From NCBI GenBank assembly GCA_002104905.1, contig MCFE01000210.1:1-64000 (forward strand): DNA of 64,000 bases. The letters are read 5' to 3'. Source of the DNA: Basidiobolus meristosporus CBS 931.73. Lineage: Eukaryota; Basidiobolomycota; Basidiobolomycetes; Basidiobolales; Basidiobolaceae. The notes under the pieces were generated by a model. The model saw only the letters and a program-made list of their open reading frames with translations, did no database searches and was not told where the DNA came from. A program made the position numbers and the translations under genes. The first letter of the stretch is position 1. Each line of letters starts with the position of its first letter. Shown piece after piece: positions 1-12,700 of this stretch.

Positions 1-740
1 GACTACTTTTGAAATCCCCTTTGTAACTGAGTGTTTATCGGTTATCGTAGGTAAAGTTACAGTAATAGTTGGTTCGGTAACTGTCACGTTAGCTGAAGTG
101 TTCGGTTGGATGGTCACCTCTTTGGATGCTTTCTGGGTCACGGAATGCTCGTATGTCAGTGTAGGTGCAGTGATGGTCAAGGTTGGCTCAGTCACGGTAA
201 CATCAATCGACTTACGGTGTTGGATAGTCACCTTCTTGGTTTCTCCGGTCGTAATTGAGTTCGTATATGTCACTGTGGGTTTACTTACTGTAACAGTCGG
301 TTCAGTGATTGTTACATCAATCGAAGTCTCGCGTCGAATGGTCACTACGTCTGATGGTTTATCAGTCACGGAACGTTTGAGAGTCAATGTTGGCTCAGTG
401 ACCGTAATTGTTGGTTCCGTAATAGTAACTTCAACTGAAGTAACATGCTGAACGGTCACAATCTCCGAATTCTTCTTAGTAACCGATTGCTTATATGTCA
501 AAGTAGGTTCAGTAACTGTTACAGTCGGCTCAGTGATTGTTGTAGTAACTGAAGTTTCAGGTTGAATGGTCACCCAGCTGGATGGTTCGACAGTTACGGA
601 ATGTTTGTAAGTTAACGTTGGCTCAGTGACGGTAACTGTTGGTTCGGTAATAGTAACTTCAATGGAAGCTTCATGCTGAACTGTAACTTCCTTCGAAGCC
701 TCTATAGTAATAGAGTGCATAATGGTAACTGCTGGCTCAG
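1..740 (-). repeat. 114-bp tandem repeats (38-residue Thr/Val/Pro units) in the giant gene
   Basis: The landmark VTIQ-type codons recur at 111, 225, 339, 453, 567 and 681, exactly 114 bp apart. Each unit reads like ASKEVTIQPNTSANVTVTEP followed by T-I-T-V-type strands on the minus strand. Units differ by substitutions only, with no indels, so phase has been kept. The composition (Thr, Val, TEPT motifs) suits an extended, O-glycosylated beta-rich stalk. The array continues past the left edge. Confidence 0.9.
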
Positions 741-3700
741 TAACTCTGCCCGTTTCCTTGGAATTAATGCTACGATGCTTGTTTGACTCAGTGCGATGGT
801 GTTCACTATAGTGAGGCTTTTCGGTCTCAATCGACTCTGACTCATGGCGTTCACGGGAGTGAGGGTTACTGGCCTTCTTAGACTCACTGTGATGGCGCTC
901 GCTTGAGTGAAGCTTCTCAGTTGCCTTAGACTCTGGCTGATGATGACCACTTTGGTGAGGCTGCTCAGTCTCCTTAGACTCTGTGTGCTGGCGCTCGCTT
1001 GAGTGAGGCTTCTCAGTTGCCTTAGACTCTGACTGATGGTGTTCACTGGAGTGAGGCTTCTCAGTCTCCTTGGACTCTGTGTGCTGGCGCTCGCTTGAGT
1101 GAGGCTTCTCAGTTGTCTTAGACTCTGACTGATGGTGTTCACTTGAGTGAGGCTTCTCAGTCTCTTTGGACTCTGTGTGCTGGCGCTCGCTTGAGTGAGG
1201 TTTCTCAGTTGCCTTAGACTCTGACTGATGGTGTTCACTTGAGTGAGGCTTCTCAGTCTCCTTGGACTCTGTGTGCTGGCGCTCGCTTGAGTGAGGCTTC
1301 TCAGTTGCCTTAGACTCTGACTGATGATGTTCACTTGAGTGAGGCTTCTCAGTCTCTTTGGACTCCGTGTGCTGGCGCTCGCTTGAGTGAGGCTTCTCAG
1401 TTGCCTTAGACTCTGACTGATGGTGTTCACTGGAGTGAGGCTTCTCAGTCTCCTTGGACTCAGTGTGATGGCGCTCGCTTGAGTGAGGCTTCTCAGTTGT
1501 CTTAGACTCTGACTGATGGTGTTCACTGGAGTGAGGCTTCTCAGTCTCTTTGGACTCAGTGTGCTGGCGCTCGCTTGAGTGAGGCTTCTCAGTCTCTTTG
1601 GACTCAGTGTGATGGCGCTCGCTTGAGTGAGGCTTCTCAGTTGTCTTAGACTCTGACTGATGGTGTTCACTTGAGTGAGGCTTCTCAGTCTCTTTGGACT
1701 CTGTGTGATGGCGCTCGCTTGAGTGAGGCTTCTCAGTTGCCTTAGACTCTGACTGATGGTGTTCACTGGAGTGAGGCTTCTCAGTCTCTTTGGACTCAGT
1801 GTGCTGGCGCTCGCTTGAGTGAGGCTTCTCAGTCTCTTTGGACTCAGTGTGATGGCGCTCGCTTGAGTGAGGCTTCTCAGTTGTCTTAGACTCTGACTGA
1901 TGGTGTTCACTTGAGTGAGGCTTCTCAGTCTCTTTGGACTCTGTGTGATGGCGCTCGCTTGAGTGAGGCTTCTCAGTTGTCTTAGACTCTGACTGATGGT
2001 GTTCACTGGAGTGAGGCTTCTCAGTTTCTTTGGACTCAGTGTGATGGCGCTCGCTTGAGTTAGGCTTCTCAGTTACCATAGACTTTGACTGATGATGACC
2101 ACTTGAGTGAGGCTTCTCGGTCTCCTTGGACTCTGTGTGCTGGCGCTCGCTTGAGTGAGGCTTCTCAGTTGCCTTAGACTCTGACTGATGGTGTTCACTT
2201 GAGTGAGGCTTCTCAGTCTCCTTGGACTCTGTGTGATGGCGCTCGCTTGAGTGAGGCTTCTCAGTTGCCTTAGACTCTGACTGATGGTGCTCACTAGAGT
2301 GAGGCTTCTCAGTCTTCTTGGACTCAGTATGATGGCGCTCGCTTGAGTGAGGCTTCACAGTTGCCTTGGACTCTGTGTGATGTCGCTCGCTTGAGTAAGG
2401 CTTTTCAGTTGCCTTAGACTCTGACCGATGTTGTTCACTAGAGTGGGGCTTCTCAGTCTCCTTAGACTCTGGGTGCTGGCGCTCGCTTGAGTGAGGCTTT
2501 TCAGCTGTCTTAGACTCTGTGTGATGGCGCTCGCTTGAGTTAGATTTCTCAGTCTCCTTGGACTCTGTGCGCTGACGCTCACTTGAGTGAGGCTTCTCAG
2601 TCTTCTTGGACTCTGTGTGATGGTATCCACTAGAGTGAGGCTTCTCAGACTCCTTGGACTCAGTGCGATGGCGCTCGCTTGAGTGAGGTTTCTCAGTTGC
2701 CTTAGACTCTGACTGATGGTGCTCACTAGAGTGAGGCTTCTCAGTCTCCCGGGACTCTTTGTGTTGGCGCTCTCTTGAGTGAGGCCTCTCAGTTGCCATA
2801 GACTCTGACTGATGATGACCACTTGTGCGAGGCTTCTGAGTCTCCTTGGACTCTTTGTGATGGCGCTCGCTTGAGTAAGGTTTCTCAGTTGCCTTGGACT
2901 CTGATTGTTGGTGTTCACTAGAGTGAAGCTTCTCTGTCTCCTTCGACTCTTTGTGATGGCGCTCGCTTGAGTGAGGCCTCTCAGTTACCTTAGACTCTGA
3001 CTGATGGTGTTCACTAGAGTGAGGCTTCTCAGTCTCCTTGGACTCCGTGTGATGGCTCTCGCTTGAGTGAGGTTTCACAGTTGCCTTAGACTCCGATTGT
3101 TGATGTTCACTAGAGTGAGACTTCTCAGTCTCCTTGGACTCTGTGTGATGGCGCTCGCTTGAGTGAGGCTTCTCAGTTGTCTTAGACTCTGACTGATGAT
3201 GACCACTCGAGTGAGGCTTCTGAGTCTCCTTGGACTCTTTGCGATGGCGCTCGCTTGAGTGAGGTTTCTCAGTTGCCTTAGACTCTGATTTTTGGTGTTC
3301 ACTAGAGTGAGGCTTCTCTGTCTCCTTGGACTCTTTGTGATGGCGCTCGCTTGAGTGAGGCTTCTCAGTTGCCTTAGACTCTGACTGATGGTGTCCACTT
3401 GAGTGAGACTTTTCAGTCTCCTTGGACCCTGTGTGATGGCGCTCGCTTGAGTGAGGCTTCTCAGCTGTCTTAGACTCTGACTGATAGTGTTCACTTGAGT
3501 GAGGCTTCTCTGTCTCCTTGGACTCTTTGTGATGGCGTTCGCTTGAGTGAGGTTTCTCAGTTGCCTTAGACTCCGATTGTTGATGTTCACTAGAGTGAGG
3601 CTTCTCTGTCTCCTTGGACTCTTTGTGATGGCGCTCGCTTGAGTGAGGCTTCTCAGTTGTCTTAGACTCTGACTGATGGTGTTCACTTGAGTGAGGCTTC

Positions 3701-6700
3701 TCAGTCTCTTTGGACTCTGTGTGCTGGCGCTCGCTTGAGTGAGGTTTCACAGTTGCCTTGGACTCTGTGTGCTGGCGCTCGCTTGAGGGAGGCTTCTCAG
3801 TTGCCTTAGACTCTGACTGATGGTGTTCACTGGAGTGAGGCTTCTCAGTCTCTTTGGACTCAGTATGATGGCGCTCGCTTGAGTGAGGCTTCACAGTTGC
3901 TTTGGACTCTGTGTGATGGCGCTCGCTTGAGTAAGGCTTTTCAGTTGCCTTAGACTCTGACCGATGTTGTTCACTAGAGTGGGGCTTCTCAGTCTCCTTA
4001 GACTCTGGGTGCTGGCGCTCGCTTGAGTGAGGCTTCACAGTTGCTTTGGACTCTGTGTGATGGCGCTCGCTTGAGTGAGGCTTTTCAGCTGTCTTAGACT
4101 CTGTGTGATGGCGCTCGCTTGTGTGAGGCTTCTCAGTTGCCTTAGACTCTGACTGATGGTGTTCACTTGAGTGAGGCTTCTCAGTCCCCTTGGACTCTTT
4201 ATGATGGCGCTCTCTTGAGTGAGGCTTCTCAGTTACCTTAGAATCTGACTGCTGGTGTTCACTAGGGTGAGGCTTCTCAGTCTCCTTAGACTCTGACTGA
4301 TGGTGTTCACTTGAGTGAGGCATCTCTGTCTCCTTGGACTTTGTGTGATGGCGTTCGCTTGAGTGAGGTTTCTCAGTTGCCTTAGACTCCGATTGTTGGT
4401 GTTCATTAGAGTGAGACTTTTCAGTCTCCTTGGACCCTGTGTGATGGCTCTCGCTTGAGTGAGGCTTCTCAGTTGCCTTAGACTCTGATTGTTGGTGTTC
4501 ACTAGAGTGAGGCTTCTCTGTCTCCTTGGACTCTTTGTGATGGCGCTCGCTTGAGTGAGGCTTTTCAGTTGCCTTAGACTCTGACTGATGTTGTTCACTT
4601 GAATGATGCTTCTCAGTCTCTTTGGACTCTGTGTGCTGGCTCTCGCTTGAGTGAAGCTTCTCAGTCTCCTGGGACTCTGTGTGATGGCGCTCGCTTGAGT
4701 GAGGTCTCTCAGTTGCCATAGACACTGACTGATGATGACCACTTGTGAGAGGCTTCTGAGTCTCCTTGGACTCTTTGTGATGGCGCTCGCTTGAATGAGG
4801 CTTCTCAGTTGCCTTGGACTCTGACTGATGGTGTCCACTTGAGTGAGACTTTTCAGTCTCCTTGGACCCTGTGTGATGGCGCTCGCTTGAGTGAGGCTTC
4901 TCAGTTGCCTTAGACTCTGACTGATGGTGTTCACTAGAGTGATGCTTCTCAGTATTTTTGGACTCTGTGTGCTGGCGTTCGCTTGAGTGAGGCTTCTCAG
5001 TTTCCTTGGTCTCTGTGTGATGGGACTTGCTTGAGTGAGGCTTCTCAGTCGCCTTAGACTCTGACTGATGGTGCTCACTAGAGCGAGGCTTCTCAGTCTC
5101 CACGGACTCTGTGTGATGGTGATCGCTTGAGTTAGGCTTCTCAGTTGCCTTAGACTCTGACTGATGGTGCTCACTAGAGTGAGGCTTCTCAGTCTTCTTG
5201 GACTCAGTGTGATGGCGCTCGCTTGAGTGAGGCTTCTCAGTTGTCTTAGACTCTGACTGATGGTGCTCGCTTGAGTGAAGCTTCTCAGTCTTCTTGGACT
5301 CAGTGTGATGGCGCTCGCTTGAGTGAGGCTTCTCAGTTGTCTTAGACTCTGACTGATGGTGCTCGCTTGAGTGAGGTTTCTCAGTTGCCTTAGACTCCGA
5401 TTGTTGGTGTTCATTAGAGTGAGACTTTTCAGTCTCCTTGGACCCTGTGTGATGGCTCTCGCTTGAGTGAGGCTTCTCAGTTGCCTTAGACTCTGATTGT
5501 TGGTGTTCACTAGAGTGAGGCTTCTCTGTCTCCTTGGACTCTTTGTGATGGCGCTCGCTTGAGTGAGGTCTCTCAGTTGCCATAGACACTGACTGATGAT
5601 GACCACTTGTGAGAGGCTTCTGAGTCTCCTTGGACTCTTTGTGATGGCGCTCGCTTGAATGAGGCTTCTCAGTTGCCTTGGACTCTGACTGATGGTGTCC
5701 ACTTGAGTGAGACTTTTCAGTCTCCTTGGACCCTGTGTGATGGCGCTCGCTTGAGTGAGGCTTCTCAGTTGCCTTAGACTCTGACTGATGGTGTTCACTA
5801 GAGTGATGCTTCTCAGTATTTTTGGACTCTGTGTGCTGGCGTTCGCTTGAGTGAGGCTTCTCAGTTTCCTTGGTCTCTGTGTGATGGGACTTGCTTGAGT
5901 GAGGCTTCTCAGTCGCCTTAGACTCTGACTGATGGTGCTCACTAGAGCGAGGCTTCTCAGTCTCCACGGACTCTGTGTGATGGTGATCGCTTGAGTTAGG
6001 CTTCTCAGTTGCCTTAGACTCTGACTGATGGTGCTCACTAGAGTGAGGCTTCTCAGTCTTCTTGGACTCAGTGTGATGGCGCTCGCTTGAGTGAGGCTTC
6101 TCAGTTGCCTTAGACTCTGACTGATGGTGCTCACTAGAGTGAGGCTTCTCAGTCTTCTTGGACTCAGTGTGATGGCGCTCGCTTGAGTGAGGCTTCTCAG
6201 TTGTCTTAGACTCTGACTGATGGTGCTCGCTTGAGTGAAGCTTCTCAGTCTTCTTGGACTCAGTGTGATGGCGCTCGCTTGAGTGAGGCTTCTCAGTTGC
6301 CTTAGACTCTGAATGATGGTGCTCACTAGAGTGAGGCTTCTCAGTCTTCTTGAACTCAGAGTGATGGTGATCGCTTGAGTTAGGCTTCTCAGTTGCCTTA
6401 GACTCTGACTGATGGTGCTCGCTTGAGTGAGGTTTCTCAATTTCCGTGGACTCAATGTGACGGCGCTCGCTTGAGTGAGGCTTTTCAGTCTCCTTGGACT
6501 CAGTGTGATGGCGCTCGCTTGAGTGAGGTTTCTCAGTTGCCTTTGACTCTGACTGATGGTGCTCACTAGAGTGAGGCTTCTCAGTCTCCTTGGACTCAGT
6601 GAGATGGTGATCGCTTGAGTGAGGCTTCTCAGTTGCCATAGACCCTGACTGATGGTGTCCACTAGAGTGAGACCTCTCGGTCTTCTTAGGCTCTCCCTGA

Positions 6701-9700
6701 TGCTGCGCGCTTGAGTGAGGCTTCTTCGTCTCCTTGGACTCGATGACATGATGCTCACTAGTGCGTGACGATATAAGCTCCTTTGACACATGGTTCGCGC
6801 TAGCGTGATGTTTTGCAGTTGATGAACCTGGTGGACCGGTAGGCATTGGTACTGTGCAGCTTGGAACGCCACTTATGATTGTACAAACATAACCAGATTC
6901 GCACAGCGATGTTTCTTCCCGTCCGTTGTTACATTTGACTATAACCGGGGATACATTTTCGGCCTTACAACCAGGTCTACAGGATCCATGTGCAGCTGGA
7001 CTAATTTTAGGCTTAATAATTCTATTTGATTCCGTACGGTAACGTTCACTAGAATAAGCTTTTCCAGTGCTCTTATCATTGGAAGTGTGACGATCACTCG
7101 AATTGGGTTGCTGAGTTTCTTTGGTAACTGGGACAAGGGCACTTGATTTAGTCTTCAGAGTGATACCTGATTTAGTATTAGATTTCAGAGTACTTGCAGA
7201 TCCAATATGATGTTGCGATGACATCTCATGATGCTCAGAGTTGTGAGACCTGTCAGTTTCCTGTGACGACTGATGATGCTCGCCGGATGAAGGCTTGTGG
7301 GTCTCCTTGGACTTCTCATGATGCTGGGTGGTGTGAGACTTTTCAGTTTCTTTTGAGGACTCGAGATGTTCGCTGGAAGAAGTTCTCTCAGTCCCCCTTG
7401 ACATTTCATGATGCTCGGTGATGTGAGACTTTTCAGTTCCCTTTGATGACTCATGATGCTCGCTGGAAGAAGCCTTATCGGTCTCCTTGGACTTCTCATG
7501 ATGCTCGGTGGTGTGAGACTTTTCAATTTCCTTGGAAGACTCATGATGCTTGCTGGAAGCAACTTTCTCGGTCTCCCGGGACTTCTCATTATGCTCGGTG
7601 GTTTGAGACTTTTTAGTTTCCGTTGACCACTCATGGTTCTTGCTGGAAGCAACCTTCTCAGTCTCTTTAGACTTCTCATGATGCTCGATGATGTGAGACT
7701 TCGCAGTTTCCGTTGACCACTCATGATGCTCGCTGGAAGAAGGCTTCTCCGTCGCCTTGGACTTCTCACGATGCTCGGTGGTGTGAGACTTTGCAGTTTC
7801 CTTGGAAGACTCATGGTGCTTGCTTGAAGAAGGCTTTCCGTGAGGCTCGCTAGAAGAAGGCTTCTCAGTCTCCGTGGACTTCTCATTATGCTCGGTGGTG
7901 TGAGACTTTGCAGTTTCCTTTGACGACCCATGGTGCTTGCTGGAAGAAGGCTTTCCGTGAGGCTCGCTAGTAGAAGGCTTCTCAGTCTCCTTGGACTTCT
8001 GATTATGCTCGGTGGTGTGAGACTTTGCAGTTTTCTTGGAAGACTCATGATGCTTGCTGGAATCAACCTTCTCGGTCTCCTTGGACTTCTCATGGCGATC
8101 GGTGGTGTGAGAATTTGCAGTTCCCTTTGACGACTCATGGTGCTTGCTGGAAGAAGGCTTTCCGTGAGGCTCGCTAGAAGAAGGCTTCTCAGTCTCCTTG
8201 GACTTCTCATTATGCTCCGTGGTGTGAGATTTTGCAGTTTCCTTGGAAGACTCATGATGCTTGCTGGAAGTAACCTTCTCGGTCTCCTTGGACTTCTCAC
8301 GATGCTCGGTGGTGTGAGACTTTGTAGTTTCCTTGGAAGACTCATGGTGCTTGCTTGAAGAAGGCTTCTCAGTCTCCTTGTACTTCTCATTATGCTCCGT
8401 GGTGTGAGATTTTGCAGTTTCCTTGGAAGACTCATGGTGCTTGCTGGAAGTTACCTTCTCGGTCTCCTTGGACTTCTCATGGTGCTCGGTGGTGTGAGAC
8501 TTTGCAGTTTCCTTGGAAGACTCATGATGCTTGCTGGAAGTAACCTTCTCGGTCTCCTTGGACTTCTCACGATGCTCGGTGGTGTGAGACTTTGTAGTTT
8601 CCTTGGAAGACTCATGGTGCTTGCTTGAAGAAGGCTTTCCGTGAGGCTCGCTAGAAGAAGGCTTCTCAGTCTCGTTGGACTTCTCATTATGCTCCGTGGT
8701 GTGAGACTTTGCAATTTCCTTTGATGAATCATGGTGCTTGCTGGAAGAAGGCTTTCCGTGAGGCTCGGTAGAAGAAGGCTTCTCAGTCTCCTTGGTCTTC
8801 TCATTATGCTCCGTGGTATGAGACTTTGCAGTTTCCTTGGAAGACTCATGATGCTTGCTGGAAGCAACCTTCTCGGTCTCCTTGGACTTCTCATGGCGAT
8901 CGGTGGTGTGAGAATTTGCAGTTCCCTTTGACGACTCATGGTGCTTGCTGGAAGAAGGCTTTCCGTGAGGCTCGCTAGAAGAAAGCTTCTCAGTCTCCTT
9001 GGACTTCTCATTATGCTCCGTGGTGTGAGATTTTGCAGTTTCCTTGGAAGACTCATGGTGCTTGCTGGAAGCAACCTTCTCGGTCTCTTCGGACTTCTCA
9101 TGATGCTCGATGGTGTGAGACTTTGCAATTTCCGTTGAAGGCTCATGATGCTTGCTGGAAGAAGGCTTTCCGTGAGGCTCGCTAGAAGAAGGCTTTCCGT
9201 GAGGCTCGCTAGAAGAAGGCTTCTCAGTCTCCTTGGTCTTCTCATTATGCTCCGTGGTGTGAGATTTTGCAGTTTCCTTGGAAGACTCATGGTGCTTGCT
9301 GGAAGTTACCTTCTCGGTCTCCTTGGACTTCTCGTGGTGCTCGGTGGTGTGAGACTTTGCAATTTCCGTTGAAGGCTCATGATGCTTGCTGGAAGAAGGC
9401 TTTCCGTGAGGCTCGCTAGAAGAAGGCTTTCCGTGAGGCTCGCTAGAAGAAGGCTTCTCAGTCTCCTTGGTCTTCTCATTATGCTCCGTGGTTTGAGACT
9501 TTGCAGTTTCCTTGGAAGACTCATGATGCTTGCTGGAAGCAACCTTCTCGGTCTCCTTGGACTTCTCATGGCGATCGGTGGTGTGAGATTTTGTAGGTTC
9601 CTTTGACGACTCATGGTGCTTGCTGGAAGTAAGCTTTCCGTGAGGCTCGCTAGAAGAAGGCTTCTCAGTCTCCTTGGACTTCTCATTATGCTCCGTGGTG

Positions 9701-12700
9701 TGAGATTTTGCAGTTTCCTTGGAAGACTCATGGTGCTTGCTGGAAGTGACCTTCTCGGTCTCCTTGGACTTCTCGTGGTGCTCGGTGGTGTGAGACTTTG
9801 CAGTTTCCTTGGAAGACTCATGATGCTTGCTGGAAGCAACCTTCTCGGTCTCCTTGGACTTCTCATGGCGATCGGTGGTGTGAGATTTTGTAGGTTCCTT
9901 TGACGACTCATGGTGCTTGCTGGAAGTAAGCTTTCCGTGAGGCTCGCTAGAAGAAGGCTTCTCAGTCTCCTTGGACTTCTCATTATGCTCCGTGGTGTGA
10001 GATTTTGCAGTTTCCTTGGAAGACTCATGGTGCTTGCTGGAAGTTACCTTCTCGGTCTCCTTGGACTTCTCGTGGTGCTCGGTGGTGTGAGACTTTGCAG
10101 TTTCCTTGGAAGACTCATGATGCTTGCTGGAAGCAACCTTCTCGGTCTCCTTGGACTTCTCATGGCGATCGGTGGTGTGAGATTTTGTAGGTTCCTTTGA
10201 CGACTCATGGTGCTTTCTGGAAGTAAGCTTTCCGTGAGGCTCGCTAGAAGAAGGCTTCTCAGTCTCCTTGGACTTCTCATTATGCTCCGTGGTGTGAGAT
10301 TTTGCAGTTTCCTTGGAAGACTCATGGTGCTTGCTGGAAGTTACCTTCTCGGTCTCCTTGGACTTCTCGTGGTGCTCGGTGGTGTGAGACTTTGCAATTT
10401 CCGTTGAAGGCTCATGATGCTTGCTGGAAGAAGGCTTTCCGTGAGGCTCGCTAGAAGAAGGCTTCGTAGTCGCCTTGGACTTCTCATGATGCTCGGTGGC
10501 GTGAGACTTTGCAGTTTTCTTGGAAGACTCATGATGCTCGCTGGAATTAACCTTCTCGGTCTCCTGGGACTTCTCATGATGCTTGGTGGTTTGAGACTTT
10601 GTAGTTTCCTTTGACGACTCATGGTGCTTGCTGGAAGAAAGCTTTCCATGAGGCTCGCTAGAAGAAGGCCTCTCAGTCTCCTTGGATTTCTCATCATGCT
10701 CGGTGGTGTGAGACTTTTGTGTTTCCTTGGAAGACTCATGATGCTTGCTGGAAGCAACCTTCTCGGTCTCCTTGGACTTCTGATCATGCTCGGTGGTATG
10801 AGACTTTGCAATTTCCGTTGAAGACTCATGATGCTCGCTGGAAGTAACCTTCTCAGTCTCCTTGGACTTCTCATGATACCCCTTGGTTTGAGACTTTACA
10901 ATCTCCTTTGACGACTCATGGTGCTTGCCGGAAGAAGGCTTTCCGTGAGGCTCGCTAGTAGAAGGCTTCTCAGTCTCCTTGGACTTCTCATGATGCTCGG
11001 TGGTGTGAGACTTTTCAATTTCCTTGGAGGACTCATGATGCTTGCTGGAAGTAGGCTTCTCCATTTCTGTTGAATATTTGTTAAATTCGCTGGAAGTAGT
11101 CTGCTCTGGCTGCTTGGACTTCTCATCGTGCTCACTTGAGTTTGGTTTCTCGGAGCTTTCATGATATTTGCTTGAGCTTGGCTTTTCATGCCGTTTGCTT
11201 GAAGGAGAAGTGTTATTCTTAGCCGTTTTGCTTATTTGGGTGGTTGGCTCCGAATTTGAATGGGTGCTCGCTGATGTTGGTGGAGGTACCGAAGATCTTG
11301 GTGGTGGAGGAGGTGGAAACGATGGCTTAGGAAGTTCACAAGATGGTATTCCATTGACCATTGCGCAAAGGTAACCATCCTGACAAGAAGATTTCTCCTG
11401 TTTTCCATTTCTACATTTGATTATTACTGGAGATTCGTTTTCGGCTTCACAGCCTGGAATGCACTTGACTTCAGGGGGCGTGCTGGAGTGAGTTTTAGCT
11501 GTTTTGCTTATTTGGGTGCCTGGCTCTGAATTTGGCTTGTTGCTAGCTGATGTTGGTGGTGGTGGTGGTGGTGGAAGCGATGGCTTAGGAAGCTCACAAG
11601 ATGGTATTCCATTGACCATTGCGCAAAGGTAACCATCCTGACAAGAAGATTTCTCCTGTTTTCCATTTTTACATTTGATTATTACTGGAGATGCGTTTTC
11701 GGCTTCACAGCCTGGAATGCACTTGACTTCAGGGGGCGTGCTGGAGTGAGTTTTAGCTGTTTTGCTTATTTGGGTGCCTGGCTCTGAATTTGGCTTGTTG
11801 CTAGCTGATGTTGGTGGTGGTGGTGGTGGTGGAAGCGATGGCTTAGGGAGCTCACAAGATGGTATTCCATTGACCATTGCGCAAAGGTAACCATCTTGGC
11901 AAGAGGATTTCTCCTGTTTTCCATTTTTACATTTGATTATTACTGGAGATGCGTTTTCGGCTTCACATCCTGGAATGCACTTGACCGCAGGCGTTGCACT
12001 CGAATGAGGCTCCTCAGTTTGACTGCGTTGCTCTTTACTTGTCTTCTTGCTCGAGGATGCTGCTGGGGATGGTGGTGGTGATTGCGTTGGCTTAAGTTGT
12101 TTACAGGATGGTACCCCCTTTACCATCGCGCACACAAATCCATCCCGACACGCAGATCTTTTCTCAACTCCATTTTCACATTTGATGATCCATGGCGATA
12201 CGTTTTCGGCTTCACAGCCTGCTACACATATGCTATTAGTGGCACTAGTAGTATGAAACTTCGCTGGCTTGGATCTTGAGCTGCTTGCTGGTGTGGATTT
12301 CGACGGTGTTTTGGGAGATACCGGCTTCATTGTTTCCTTCGGCTTATTACCGGAGTTATTTGACACTGGGTGGTGTTGGGCACTGGAATGAAGCTCTTCC
12401 GATTTCTGTTTTGGTTGCAATGTTAACTTCTCAATATACTCAGGTCAGTTCATATAATAATTACCTTTGTATTTGGCATGGTGCTTATCGAACCACTGAG
12501 TGACGGTTGCGGAGGAATGCATACAGGCGTATTTCCCCGCATTTGACAAGTATATCCTTGACCACACTCATTCATGGTTGTTACACCATTGTAGCATACT
12601 TTCATCATTCCATTTACGCATTCACTGATGCAGTTGCTGGATTTACTTGTAGAGGTGGCCGATATTTGTTTCGGACTCGAAATTTCATTGCTTTCCACGA

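Noticed and set aside
790-6765. CRISPR array or satellite DNA
   Set aside because: Units are contiguous without spacers, are all in one protein frame, and belong to a gene with signal peptide and Cys modules.
4233-6872. 879-codon minus-strand frame rich in SQSLRQLRSLTQA repeats
   Set aside because: It is out of phase with the Cys modules at both ends; the in-phase frame (SSERHHTESKETEKPH) is open throughout. The same applies to similar frames at 702-2006, 7185-8435 and others.
7930-10821. Plus-strand frames of the type MVLAGRRLSVRLARRRLLSL
   Set aside because: They are antisense shadows of the His-rich stalk repeats, with no start context, no promoter and no family.
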